The notes under the pieces: generated by a model
Seen by the model: only the letters and a program-made list of their open reading frames with translations
Told to the model about the DNA's origin: nothing
The model's database searches: none
In this document: piece after piece, positions 8,931 to 22,600 of the stretch
Layout of the letters: every line of letters starts with the position of its first letter
Numbering within the stretch: the first letter of the stretch is position 1
Translations under genes and position numbers: made by a program
Source of the DNA: Echinicola strongylocentroti
GTDB taxonomy: Bacteria > Bacteroidota > Bacteroidia > Cytophagales > Cyclobacteriaceae
Reading direction: 5' to 3'
Length of the DNA: 64,000 nt
Assembly (NCBI RefSeq): GCF_003260975.1
Contig: NZ_CP030041.1
Coordinates: 3,705,001 to 3,769,000, forward strand

Positions 8931-9593
8931 ATGAAAACATTAGGACTTATACACACTTCAGCCACGCTGGTACCGATTTTCCAAGCGCTATGTGAGGAGC
9001 ATTTGCCAGGTGTAAACGTGTTCAATATTGTCGATGACAGCCTGATCAAGGATGTCATCAGTAAAGGGGAATTGACGCCTCATACCGCCAGAAGAGTGGT
9101 GGATTATGTGGGTTCTGCAGAGGCAGCAGGTGCAGACCAGATCATGGTGACCTGTTCATCCATCGGTGCAGCGGTAGAAGCCGCGGCGGACTTGACTCAG
9201 GTTCCCGTACTGCGCGTAGACCAACCCATGGCTGATTTGGCCATCAGGACTGGCGTCAAGATCGGAGTGGTAGCGACTTTGCCTACTACCTTGGAGCCTA
9301 CATCAGATTTGGTGAGAAGGAGGGCCAAGGTCTTAGGAAAAGATATTGTGCTGACGTCCAAATTGTGTGAGGGAGCTTTCGAAGCATTGATGGGAGGTGC
9401 TCCTGAAAAGCACGATGAGATGGTGGCCAAAGCACTTAAAGAACTTGCCTCAGAGGTGGATGTCATCCTCTTGGCACAGGCATCTATGGCCAGGGTCGTA
9501 GCACAACTGGATGATGCGGATAAAAAAGTACCTATCGTGGCCAGTCCACCAGAGGCTGTAAAATACCTGGCGAGCCTAGGTAACATTAAGTAG
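8931..9593 (+). CDS. Aspartate/glutamate racemase family protein
   Basis: A 220-residue protein of the Asp/Glu/hydantoin racemase superfamily. The first half has a conserved cysteine in VTCSSIG. In the second half, the position usually holding the partner cysteine reads LLAQASMAR, so the two-cysteine racemase site is incomplete. A decarboxylase, isomerase or carbon-acid chemistry on a sugar acid is more likely than amino-acid racemisation, but this is inference. It lies 139 bp after the DUF1537 kinase and before a BASS transporter, and probably belongs to the same pathway. Confidence 0.82.
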   Translation: MKTLGLIHTSATLVPIFQALCEEHLPGVNVFNIVDDSLIKDVISKGELTPHTARRVVDYVGSAEAAGADQIMVTCSSIGAAVEAAADLTQVPVLRVDQPMADLAIRTGVKIGVVATLPTTLEPTSDLVRRRAKVLGKDIVLTSKLCEGAFEALMGGAPEKHDEMVAKALKELASEVDVILLAQASMARVVAQLDDADKKVPIVASPPEAVKYLASLGNIK

Positions 9594-9762
9594 GATTTCG
9601 GACGTGTAAATGTCAAATGTAGCGAAGGTGAAGTGAAGCTATCCCGTATACTGTGATCGAGCTTCCTTCACCACAATTTCAGCTCAATGATGCCAAAGCC
9701 GTTATCTTCTTTCTCACATAAAACCTTTTTACCTACAACATTCAACCCCAATAACCACTCCT

Positions 9763-11073
9763 ATGCACAGGATTCGCAAGTTTATGCTAATGTGTTCCCC
9801 CGTTATTTTGCTGGTTTTTATCATTGCTTTGATATGGGGCTATACTGAGGTATGGCAAATCGCAGCAGTTGTTTTTTCAGTGGTATTATCGCTTGGCTTG
9901 GGGGCTACCGAAAAGTTTAAAGGATACCAATATACCGCCTGGATCATGACGGCAGTGGTGGCAGGAATGATTTACCCGAATGCCTTTTTGCAGTGGGGCG
10001 AGATTGATTTACGGAACAAATGGTTGATCTTGATTGTCGTACAGGCTGTGATGTTTGGGATGGGAATACAGATGAGCTTGCGTGATTTTTCTAACTTGGC
10101 CAGCACGGGAAAAGGTGTTTTGGTGGGGCTGCTTAGCCAGTTCAGCATTATGCCGATAGTGGGCTTTATGCTGACCAAGCTGTTTGATTTTGATCCTGAG
10201 ATTGCCGCTGGAATTATCCTGATGGGGGCCTGTAGTAGCGGCTTGGCATCGAATGTCATGGTGTATTTGGCCAGGGCCAACTTGGTGCTTTCGGTGACGG
10301 TAACCGCTATGGCGACGATGCTGGCTCCGCTGATGACGCCTTTTTGGATGAAGACGCTGGCGGGAACGCTGATTGATATCAAATTTCTGGATATGATGTT
10401 GAATATCATTAAGATTGTATTGGTACCCATCGGAGCCGCCTTGCTGCATGATTACTTGAAGATGGCCGGTAAGGGAATGAAAAACCGTATTTATTTGCTA
10501 GCGATATTTTGCCTTGTTTACCTGCTGGCATTACCTCTTGGGCTTTGGCAGGTCTTTGTTGACATGATACCGGCAGAAATCTTACCATCTGTGGAGATTT
10601 TGAGCTTTTTTGTGGGAGCAGTGGTGTTTGGTGTAGGCTATCATTTATGCACGCGCCAATTTAAAAATCTGGATAAACTGATGCCTTATATTTCCATGTT
10701 TGGCATTGTGTATTTTACTACGGTAACTACCGCCGCAGGCAGGGACAATCTACTGCAAGTAGGAGCGCTGCTGTTTATGGCCTCGGTGATTCACAATGGA
10801 TTGGGTTATTTCTTTGGCTACTGGCTCAGCAGGTTGCTTGGCTTGGGCATTCCTTCCGCCAGGGCCATGGCTTTGGAAGTAGGCCTCCAAAATGGCGGGA
10901 TGGCCTCCGGTCTTGCAGGCTCTATGGGAAAGCTTGGCACAGTGGGCCTGGCACCAGCCGTATTCAGTCCTTGGATGAATATCACAGGGTCTATACTGGC
11001 CAATTACTGGCGAAAGAAGTCCCACAAGCAAGAGGCTGAGCGGGGTGAAAAATCAGATCCTCACAACAACTGA
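9763..11073 (+). CDS. Bile acid:sodium symporter (BASS) family transporter
   Basis: A 436-residue inner-membrane protein with about ten hydrophobic segments and a short charged C-terminal tail. Motifs typical of BASS carriers are GMGIQMSLRDF, the crossover-helix region MGACSSGLASNVMVYLARAN, and EVGLQNGGMASGLA near the C-terminus. Members move organic anions with sodium, including 2-keto acids. Downstream of a sugar-acid kinase and RuBisCO-like protein, it probably imports the acid substrate of that pathway. The N-terminus (MHRIRKFMLMCSPVILLVF) starts a membrane helix rather than a cleaved signal. Confidence 0.88.
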   Translation: MHRIRKFMLMCSPVILLVFIIALIWGYTEVWQIAAVVFSVVLSLGLGATEKFKGYQYTAWIMTAVVAGMIYPNAFLQWGEIDLRNKWLILIVVQAVMFGMGIQMSLRDFSNLASTGKGVLVGLLSQFSIMPIVGFMLTKLFDFDPEIAAGIILMGACSSGLASNVMVYLARANLVLSVTVTAMATMLAPLMTPFWMKTLAGTLIDIKFLDMMLNIIKIVLVPIGAALLHDYLKMAGKGMKNRIYLLAIFCLVYLLALPLGLWQVFVDMIPAEILPSVEILSFFVGAVVFGVGYHLCTRQFKNLDKLMPYISMFGIVYFTTVTTAAGRDNLLQVGALLFMASVIHNGLGYFFGYWLSRLLGLGIPSARAMALEVGLQNGGMASGLAGSMGKLGTVGLAPAVFSPWMNITGSILANYWRKKSHKQEAERGEKSDPHNN

Positions 11074-11084
11074 CTTGGAAGCAA

Positions 11085-11324
11085 TTTCAGCTCGCAATAC
11101 CTGTGCCGTGGCGTAGATAGGCTAATGCATAAACCGGCTTCAATGCAGTTTAAATTAGTATTTATCTGGAAATATGGGTGCTATATTTTTTCCTTGTGCA
11201 GTTATTTTTAATTTCTTAACGCCCAATACCTGCAAGGTGGAGGCCGTTAAGAAAGGGAGTTGGCTCGCGTCGTGGAACAGCGAGACCCACTCGCTTTTAG
11301 GCCGTAGCCACCGAGTTGAACTAA
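11085..11324. repeat. Gene-free gap with repeat fragments
   Basis: No gene is seen. 11085-11147 resembles one end of the 166-bp inverted-repeat element found at 15755, 29836 and 55958, including CTAATGCATAAACCGG. 11155-11215 matches 63875-63935 (TATCTGGAAATATGGG and CTATATTTTTT blocks), another dispersed repeat. Confidence 0.5.
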
Positions 11325-12569
11325 CTAATTCATTTCATACTTTTCTAACCAATTGTCACCGGCGATAATTTCTTCCATGCTTTTTCCAAAATGGGCTTCC
11401 AATAGCTCTTTTCTATAGGCACTGTACTCAAGGAGGATGTCTTTCTGTAATTCACTAATAGCCTCAGAATCATATGCAAAAATATCCCTTACCATGAGGT
11501 AATATGGTTCCGCTTTGTCATATTCTTGCTTGGCCATATGGATCTTGCAGCGCACGGAATAGAAGAGGTGTACGTTAAATTCTCCCAAACCATCATTACC
11601 CATTGGCAAATCCCTCACATCAAAAGCTCCCCAGATCAGTTGTTCTGCCTCATTGATTTTCCCCATTTTTAGCAGGTTAATTGCATAGAAAAACCGGGCG
11701 GTATAATTTTCCGGAAACCGCTCGATCCCTTGTTGTAGGATCTGGTAGGCTTCTTCTGTAGTGCTAAGCTCGTTCATTAAATTAGCCAATAAGTCATAAA
11801 GCTGGGGTACATCAGGGTGCTCTTTGAGCTTTTGGGCTACTTTATCGGTGAATTTCGCCAGTTTTTTATTGTCAGACAATTCAATTTCAGATAGCTCGGC
11901 TGTCAGGGGGGTGCAAACGTCAAATTCATCCAGAGTCATCGAGTCCCTGTCCATTTCACTATATATTACCAATTCATCAGCTTCTAATCGCTCTTCTGCA
12001 AATTCATCATTCATATGGACTTCCCCGAAGGTATCCAAATAGATTAAATCTGTCATCCCCAATAAAATAGTGGCTCCTAGATCCAATGGGGAAAGGTCCA
12101 TGTCGTTATCGTCTAATTCATCCCCAAAGGGAATAGGGAAAATAGGAATATCATCGGAATCTTCTTGGAGGACATATTGGGTCCAGGCGAATTGCTTATC
12201 CCCTTTGGCTCCCATGTCTTTTGCAAACTCAAGCCCTTGATAAACAATATTATGAGCCAAATCGTAGTCAATCTCTACGAATGCTATTTCTTTGGGATTG
12301 TCTATGACTATGTCCAGCATTTCTCCGTCCACATTCACTTCAGCAAAGGAATCCTTTAACCCATTCTCCATCAGGTCAACTAAGTAGGAGGCAAAGGTGA
12401 ACCTGCCATTATCATGCTTTCTGGATACCACCACATGGGCAAACATCCCCACCTCCCAATCTTCGTTTACCCAGCATTTATAAATGGGCAATGACCTGGC
12501 ACGGGTTTTCAGGTAGGCTTTTGGAGAGAATTTAACTTGCTGTTTGTTTTTTGATTTCTTTTTGGCCAC
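11325..12569 (-). CDS. Hypothetical protein with C-terminal TPR-like helical repeats
   Basis: A 414-residue protein of unknown function with no signal peptide or membrane segment. It starts with a very basic tail (MAKKKSKNKQQ), continues with an acidic mixed alpha/beta region of about 230 residues, and ends in helices resembling tetratricopeptide repeats (TTEEAYQILQQGIERFPEN, then MGKINEAEQLIWGAF and QEYDKAEPYYLMVRDIF). Such repeats usually mediate protein contacts. It is monocistronic and transcribed away from the channel gene at 12929. The family is not recognised. Confidence 0.75.
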   Translation of the reverse strand: MAKKKSKNKQQVKFSPKAYLKTRARSLPIYKCWVNEDWEVGMFAHVVVSRKHDNGRFTFASYLVDLMENGLKDSFAEVNVDGEMLDIVIDNPKEIAFVEIDYDLAHNIVYQGLEFAKDMGAKGDKQFAWTQYVLQEDSDDIPIFPIPFGDELDDNDMDLSPLDLGATILLGMTDLIYLDTFGEVHMNDEFAEERLEADELVIYSEMDRDSMTLDEFDVCTPLTAELSEIELSDNKKLAKFTDKVAQKLKEHPDVPQLYDLLANLMNELSTTEEAYQILQQGIERFPENYTARFFYAINLLKMGKINEAEQLIWGAFDVRDLPMGNDGLGEFNVHLFYSVRCKIHMAKQEYDKAEPYYLMVRDIFAYDSEAISELQKDILLEYSAYRKELLEAHFGKSMEEIIAGDNWLEKYEMN

Positions 12570-12788
12570 TTTTTCCGATGATTTTAGTTATTGGTCGAAT
12601 TTAGATCTGAATAGAATAAGATCAAAAGTAAAAAGATAAACGAATGATCCCATCACCTGTAAATGGTAATATTGGAGATCTTTACAAAAATCATAAGCTG
12701 TCTATTTAGCAAAGGTGTGTGCAGGTAGCGTTTTGAAGGAAACGGTCATGGTATGGGTTGGTGGTAAAAGAGATAACTGGCAGATAAG

Positions 12789-12816
12789 TTGCTTATTTCG
12801 TTAATTTTTACGTTTT
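12789..12816 (+). promoter_or_regulatory. Putative promoter for the glutamate-receptor-like channel
   Basis: TTG at 12789-12791 and TACGTTTT at 12809-12816, separated by 17 bp, resemble the Bacteroidota -33/-7 pair. The ATG lies about 113 bp downstream. Confidence 0.35.
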
Positions 12817-12928
12817 TTTAGCGAGTGATTTTTTATATCATTAACCCTTACTGCTAGCGTCTGTAGCATTATGGGATTTTGTACTAATCAGAAGTGTAGC
12901 AATTAATTTTAAACTTAAACGTAGCCAA

Positions 12929-13999
12929 ATGATCCGTTTTATACCGTTGTTTTTTTGTTTTGTAATCTTTTGTGGGGCAAGCCTTGCCCAGACAGAGAGT
13001 GATGCTGTCATTAGAGTGGGGTTTACGGGCTCCCAGCCTTTTGTTATTCCCGGTACTGATTCTGATGGTATTTCGGTGGATTTATGGAGAGAGGTGGCAT
13101 TTCAGGGTGACTTGGATTATGAATTGACCCACTTTGAAAATGTAACTTCCGGTCTTGACGCGGTCAAGAATCAAACGGTGGATGTATTGGTAGGCCCCAT
13201 TACTATAAACTCTGACCGTGCCGCTAATGTGACATTTTCACAACCGTTTTTCGAAACGGAAATGGCCATTTTGGCACCGAAGATCGAGCAAGGTTTTTGG
13301 GATTATGTCAAGCCAATCTTCAGCACGACTTTTCTTTTTGGTGTGTTGGGACTGTTTTTTTTGCTTTCCATTGTAGGAGTACTGTTGTGGATGGTGGAGC
13401 GAAAGACCCTTACTCCAGAAGGGAAAAACAGCACCATCGGTGGTATCGGGAACGGTATCTGGCTGGCCATTGTGACGATGACGACAGTGGGGTATGGGGA
13501 TTTGGCTCCCAAGACACTCGCTGGACGGGTTATTGTCGGTATGTGGATGATTATTTCCTTAATCACCGCCACTTCTTTTGTCGCTGGTATCGCCACGACG
13601 ATTTCCCAAATAAAAGGCGAAGGCGATACTATTACTTCTTTACTTCATTTGGAAGGAAAAAAAGTGGCTGTTCCCGATAATCAAAAGATCATCGATAACA
13701 TCACCACTGTAGGAGGAAGACCCGAGCCGGTAGCTAATATTAATGAAGGCTTTGAGCGCTTGTCCAATGGTGAGGTGGATGCGTTGGTATATGATGTGAT
13801 CGCATTGGAATATACGTACCGAAGCCATGATGAAGGCCAATTTGTGCTGAGCAAAAAAAGGATTGTTCCCCAAAATTATGGATTTGCATTTCATGAGGCA
13901 TCCAGTCTAAAGCGCTTGGTAGATATCGAAATCCTAAAGCTCAAAGAGTCCGGAGAGATCCAGAAAGTCATTGACAGGTGGGTCAATAGTGGTGAATAG
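12929..13999 (+). CDS. Prokaryotic glutamate-receptor-type potassium channel (GluR0-like)
   Basis: A 356-residue ligand-gated channel. Order: signal peptide (1-21, cut after SLAQ), first lobe of a periplasmic amino-acid-binding domain (about 25-125), membrane helix 133-156, pore loop with the potassium filter TVGYGD at 186-191, membrane helix 200-224, second binding lobe (about 232-352). Arg97 in TINSDRAAN matches the Arg that binds the ligand carboxylate, and an Asp in VDALVYD is a candidate amino-group ligand. A binding domain split by a two-helix pore is the architecture of cyanobacterial GluR0. It is expected in the inner membrane with the sensor in the periplasm. Ligand and physiological role are unknown. 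Confidence 0.9.
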   Translation: MIRFIPLFFCFVIFCGASLAQTESDAVIRVGFTGSQPFVIPGTDSDGISVDLWREVAFQGDLDYELTHFENVTSGLDAVKNQTVDVLVGPITINSDRAANVTFSQPFFETEMAILAPKIEQGFWDYVKPIFSTTFLFGVLGLFFLLSIVGVLLWMVERKTLTPEGKNSTIGGIGNGIWLAIVTMTTVGYGDLAPKTLAGRVIVGMWMIISLITATSFVAGIATTISQIKGEGDTITSLLHLEGKKVAVPDNQKIIDNITTVGGRPEPVANINEGFERLSNGEVDALVYDVIALEYTYRSHDEGQFVLSKKRIVPQNYGFAFHEASSLKRLVDIEILKLKESGEIQKVIDRWVNSGE

Positions 14000-14473
14000 T
14001 CGTTGGTGTTTTTAATTCAGAATTCAAGACATCGAAAAGGAATAGCGTAAGGATTTGATAACGACATTAGGGACATAGGACACAATAGGGAGGGCATCTA
14101 ATTAGCTTGCTGTACCTGTAGTGCTTTTGTTGGATCAATAGGGTGCCACTAAGACACTAAGTTTTCAGGAATATAACAAGCTAAGTACACAACAAACCCC
14201 AATCCAACCCCCTTTTATCTGGATTCAGGATTGCAAATACTGAATAGCTCGGAGCAATTACCTTCTAACATTCCAACCTTCCCACTTGCTAACCCGGGTT
14301 TAACTCCCAACACCATGATAGCACAGGAAGGTAAAAACAGGGTGTTTTGTAATTTTATTGAGTTAAAAACTCGGTATATGCATTGGAATATCTATTTCAA
14401 ACTTCATAACGAAGTACCAATGCATTACTCGGATTAAATGAGAAGTCTGCTTTAGGCAATTTCAATAAACTCG
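14000..14473. other. Gene-free gap with degenerate dispersed repeats
   Basis: No credible gene. The stretch around 14021-14090 (CAAGACATCGAAAA, then blocks ending ACACAATAGGGA) resembles 63725-63803 at the other end of the window. This is relic repeat sequence of unknown function. Confidence 0.5.
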
Positions 14474-15627
14474 ATGATGAATAGACAAATAACCTCCCTG
14501 TTTTTCCTGGTCCTGATGATAGGGCTAGAAAGCAGTTGCTCCTCTGAAAAAACCAATCAGTCCACTTCTTCTGAGAAGGCCCCACTGCCGGCAGTGACCG
14601 ATTCGGTGATGCGGCAGGTGTATGAGGAAATCAAGACTCCCCATAAATACGGTTTGGTGAAGATTCCGCCCAGCAACGATTTAAAAATGGATTGCCCCAG
14701 TATTTTTAGGGATGGAGACAAATGGTATATGACTTTCCTGATTTATGGTGGGCGCGGCTATGAAACCTGGCTTGCCGAAAGTGAAGACCTGCTGCATTGG
14801 GAGGATAAGGGCAAGATCATGTCCTTTTCCGATACCACGGACTGGGATATGAACCAAAAAGCCGGATATATCGCACTCCAAGACTTGGAATGGGGCGGTA
14901 GCTATGAATGGGGGACTTATCAGGACAAGCACTGGATGAGTTATTTCGGAGGCAATACTCGGGGCTATGAAGCCGGTGTACTTTCCATTGGAATGGCCTC
15001 TACTGATCAATCCCCGACTACAGCCCATGAATGGCAGCGGCTGGAAAAACCAGTGCTGACACCCCATGACGAAGACGCTCGCTGGTGGGACAATAGCACC
15101 ATGTACAAAAACTCCATCATCCGTGATGAGCATGAGTTTACCGGACATCCCTTTATTATGTATTACAACGCCCGCGGTGATAGCATTAATCCTGGCCGGG
15201 GGCAGAAAGAATTGCCATGGCCGTGTCGGATGACATGGTCAATTGGGAGCGTTATGGTGATGCTCCACTGATTAACCATCACAAGGGTATTTCTGGTGAC
15301 GCCTATATCCAGCAGATGGGAGACTTGTACGTGATGTTTTACTTTGGTGCTTTTTGGCCGGACAGGGAGAATACTACAGCATTTAACCGCTTTGCCGTTT
15401 CCAATAACTTGGTGGATTGGGTGGACTGGGAAGGAGAAGACCTGATCAGCCCTTCTGAGCCTTATGACAACCTCTTTGCCCATAAATCTTTTGTGGTCAA
15501 GCACAATGGGGTGGTGTACCATTACTACTGTGCGGTCAATAAGGACGGCCAGCGGGGTATTGCCGTGGCCACTTCCAAGGATTTCGGTACGAGTGAGCTG
15601 GAGTTTCTTCCTTTGGAAGGGGAATAG
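14474..15627 (+). pseudogene. Secreted five-bladed beta-propeller glycosidase with frameshift
   Basis: The two halves of one glycoside hydrolase lie in different frames. The N-terminal part (14474 to about 15200) has a lipoprotein signal ending at ESSC and GH43/GH117-like propeller motifs (MDCPSIFRDGDKWYM, then WWDNSTMYKNS). The C-terminal part (about 15200-15627) continues with AVSDDMVNWERYG and AHKSFVVKHNG. The break falls at a G5 run (15198-15202); one more G would restore a continuous frame of about 384 residues. It could be a sequencing error, a recent mutation or a slippery site. An arabinosidase or galactosidase-like activity on plant polymer would fit the neighbours but is unproven. 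Confidence 0.75.
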
Positions 15628-15671
15628 AAATGAGACTTGAGACGTGGCAATCAAGTATCAAGAAAAAAGTA

Positions 15672-15738
15672 CAGCAAGAGGGTTGTGCTGGGTCTCTGCT
15701 CCAGCACTGACAAGCGTTGAGTTGTTGACTCAATTAAG
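15672..15738. repeat. Degenerate REP-like hairpin element (copy F)
   Basis: Related to the elements flanking the transposase at 51 kb. It has two hairpins: GTGCTGG pairing with CCAGCAC around GTCTCTGCT, and TTGAGT with ACTCAA. Compared with the 51-kb copies the arms differ by paired changes that keep base pairing. Confidence 0.6.
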
Positions 15739-15754
15739 CTGTTCCTGATTTGAA

Positions 15755-19232
<3,478 letters not shown>

Positions 19233-19336
19233 CTGGTATTGAGATGTGAGTTTTGAGTCTTGAGACATGAGATTTGAGACATGAGTCTTGAGTCTTGAGA
19301 CTCAGGTAGTCAAGTGTCAAGATGAAAAAGTACGAT

Positions 19337-19399
19337 GAATGTTGTGCCGAGGGCTGTGCTCCGGTACGATTTAGCATTGAGCTTAATGCTCAATTCAAA
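19337..19399. repeat. Degenerate REP-like element (copy D)
   Basis: Contains TTGTGCCGAGGGCTGTGCTC followed by a hairpin TTGAGC with GCTCAA. The last hairpin keeps pairing although both arms differ from the 51-kb copies. It lies in the 456-bp gap between two glycosidase genes. Confidence 0.5.
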
Positions 19400-19449
19400 G
19401 CTGTTATGGAGTTACCATCTCGAACGTGGCGATATGGTGGATTTGTGAT

Positions 19450-19515
19450 CCACGATTGGGCTGTGCTTGGTCTCAGCCCCAGCACTGGAAAGCTTTGAGC
19501 CTCTGGCTCCATTAA
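19450..19515. repeat. Degenerate REP-like element (copy E)
   Basis: Hairpins GTGCTTGG with CCAGCAC and GAGCC with GGCTC match the layout of the copies at 51 kb with compensatory changes. The surrounding 19240-19320 stretch is a low-complexity series of TGAGACT/TGAGTCT-like repeats. Confidence 0.5.
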
Positions 19516-19687
19516 GTTGTTCCTGATTCCTGTCCTGAGCGTGTCGAAGGATGAATCAGGAACTCGTGAGAGGGGGATTTGCAATCCCAAACTTGCCCAA
19601 CACGTGGATTTTAATCTACGAGCAATAAAATAAAGCGAGCTGGCAAGCGTCAAGGGCTGCCATATAATGATTTAAATCTGAATCCCA

Positions 19688-22600
19688 ATGTCTGGAACAA
19701 AGACCTTAACTACTATTTTCTATATAATCCTCAGCTGCTGGATAGGAGCTTGCGGCACTTCGCCTAAGGAAGAGGTGTCCAACCCTTTTGAGCCGACTTA
19801 CGAGAGTTCACAGCCATGGGTATATTGGTATTGGATGTATTCGACGTATTCTAAGGAAGGCATCACGGCGGACCTGGAAGCCATGAAGGAGGCGGGCATA
19901 GGCGGGGCATTTTTGATGTCCATTAAAGGTCCCGCTGAGCCGCCGTTGACTGACCGGCCTACTTTGCAGGGATCAGATGAGTGGTGGAAAATGGTGCGTC
20001 ACGCGATGGAAGAGGCTGATCGGCTTGGGCTTCGATTGGCCATGCATGCTTGTGATGGTTTTGCAGTGGCCGGTGGGCCATGGATTACCCCAGAAAAATC
20101 CATGCAAAAAGTAGTGTGGACAGATACCTTGGTCCAAGGAGGGAGGAAGGTGGATTTACAGCTCAGGCAACCTGAAAGTCATGAAGATTATTACCGGGAG
20201 CTGGCGGTATTTGCCGTTCCCGCCAAAGAGGAATTTGAGCAAACTTCCGAAGCATTGCGTCCAGCAGTCACCAATAGCTTGGGAGAAAAAGGGTTGGATT
20301 TTTTGTTGGATGATGCAGGTGACGAGCGTTTTGGGACCAATGATGAAGCCTGGATTCAGTATGCTTTCGATGCCCCCTTCACTTGCCGCTCCATCCGGAT
20401 CAAAACCAGTGGCAACAGTTATCAGGCACATCGCCTAAAAATAGCTGTTAGTGATGATGGGGAGCATTTCCGGGAAGTGACCAGACTACATCCACCCCGT
20501 CATGGCTGGCAGGATTGGGACGAAGATTATACGCACAGCATTCCTGCGACGACGGCAAAATACTTCCGGTTTATTTATGAAAAATCCGGTACGGAACCCG
20601 GGGCAGAAGACTTGGATGCTGCCAAGTGGAAGCCTTCGCTAAAAGTCAACACCATAGCGCTTTCTTCCAGCCCTAAAATTAACCAGTATGAAGGAAAATC
20701 TGCCGCAGTTTGGCGGGTGAGTGAACGCAGCACGTCCGATGTGTTGCCAAATAGTTCCTGTGTGCCCTTGGACAAAGTCGTGAACATCTCAGATCAGCTG
20801 GACGCAGATGGGAGATTGACCTGGGAGGCTCCAGAAGGACAATGGAAAATCATGCGGTTTGGCTATACATCCACAGGTCATACCAACTACACCGGTGGAG
20901 GTGCCAAAGGCCTGGAGGTAGATAAGTTCAATGCAGCAGCGGTCAAGTTCCAGTTTGACCAGTGGTTTGGAGAGGCTTTACGGACGGCTGGGCCTGATTT
21001 GGCAGAGAAAGTCCTGAAGATCTTTCATATCGACAGCTGGGAAGCCGGTAGCCAAAATTGGTCGCCCGTTTTCAGGGAAGAATTCAAAAAGCGTAGGGGC
21101 TATGATATTGTCGATTATTTGCCAGTAATGGCCGGTATTCCCCTGGAAAGCACAGAGACCTCAGAAAAGCTGCTGTATGACCTCCGCCGGACGATCTCCG
21201 AGGTGGTAATGGACAATTTTTTTGGAACCTTACAAAAGGAAGCTTCCAAAAATGGTGTGAAATTCAGCTCCGAAAATGTAGCTCCCACTATGGTGAGTGA
21301 TGGAATGGAGCATTTTAAATACATCGACTATCCTTCTGGAGAATTTTGGCTGAACAGCCCCACGCATGATAAGCCCAACGATATGCGGGATGCGATTTCC
21401 GGAGGTCATATTTATGGAAAGCAGGTCATTCAAGCAGAAGCCTATACCGAGCTGAGGATGGACTGGGACGAATATCCGGGCATGCTAAAAGCACTCGGGG
21501 ATAGAAACTTCGCACTGGGCATCAACAGGTTCTTTTACCATGTGTTTGTCCATAATCCTTGGCTCGATCGGAAGCCTGGCATGACGCTGGATGTGATAGG
21601 CCTTTACTTTCAGCGGGACCAAACATGGTGGAAGCCCGGCAAGGCCATGGTAGATTACCACCAGCGCGTCCAATACCAGCTTCAAAAGGGCAGTCCAGTG
21701 ATTGACTTGGCGGTGTTTACGGGCGAAGATCTGCCCAGTAGGTCGGTGCTGCCCGAGCGTTTGGTGCCTTTCTTGCCAGGCTTGGCAGGAAGGGAGAAAA
21801 TGGCGGCTGAAAAAAACCGCTGGGCCAATGAAGGTCAGCCCACAAGGGTGATCCCTAAGGGCGTGAAGCATTCTGCTAATATGGCTGATGCAGCAGATTG
21901 GACAGACCCGTTGAGGGGCTATCATTATGACTCCTTTAACAAGGATGCCTTATTGAGACTTGCGAAGGTGCAAGATGGCAAGGTGGTTTTTGGCGGTGGT
22001 ACCCGTTATGGTTTTTTGATTTTCCCTGGCCAGCGTAAGATGAATCCCAATGCCAGCTTGATGTCCGTGGAGGTTGCCGAAAAATTGTTGCAATTGGTAA
22101 AGGAAGGGGCCACTGTCTTGGTGGATAAAAAGCCGACAGGTACCTTGGGCTATCGAGAAGAAGACCAGCGATTGGCAGCAGTGGTGGAAGAACTCTGGAG
22201 CGGAGAAAAAGACGCGCCAGAAGAAAGCACTGGTCCTAAAACTTGGGAAGTTGGAAAAGGGAAAGTCGTACAATTGCCTTATGAACAAGCTACATTGGAG
22301 ACATTAGGATTGGGGTCAGACGTGGTGGCTATTGGTGAGGATGGCGAGCGTAATGTAGGCTTTGCCTTTGCCCATCGAAAAAGTCAGGAAGAGGATATTT
22401 ATTTTCTGTCAAACCAATTGGAAAAAACACGAAAATTGGACGTTTCTTTTCGCATAACTGGCAAGAAACCGGTGTTTTATGACCCTGTTTGGGGCAGGGA
22501 GTATCCAGTGTCGAGCTGGGAAACGGGTGCAGGACGAACAGACATGACCGTTAAGCTTCCTGCAAACGGGTCGCTTTTGGTGATTTTCCGGGAAGATACG

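Noticed and set aside
11174..11368. 64-codon plus-strand frame after the BASS transporter
   Set aside because: Overlaps a dispersed repeat also present at 63.9 kb in which the frame is not kept.
14231..14437. 68-codon plus-strand frame
   Set aside because: Lies in relic repeat sequence, with no signal, motif or supporting context.
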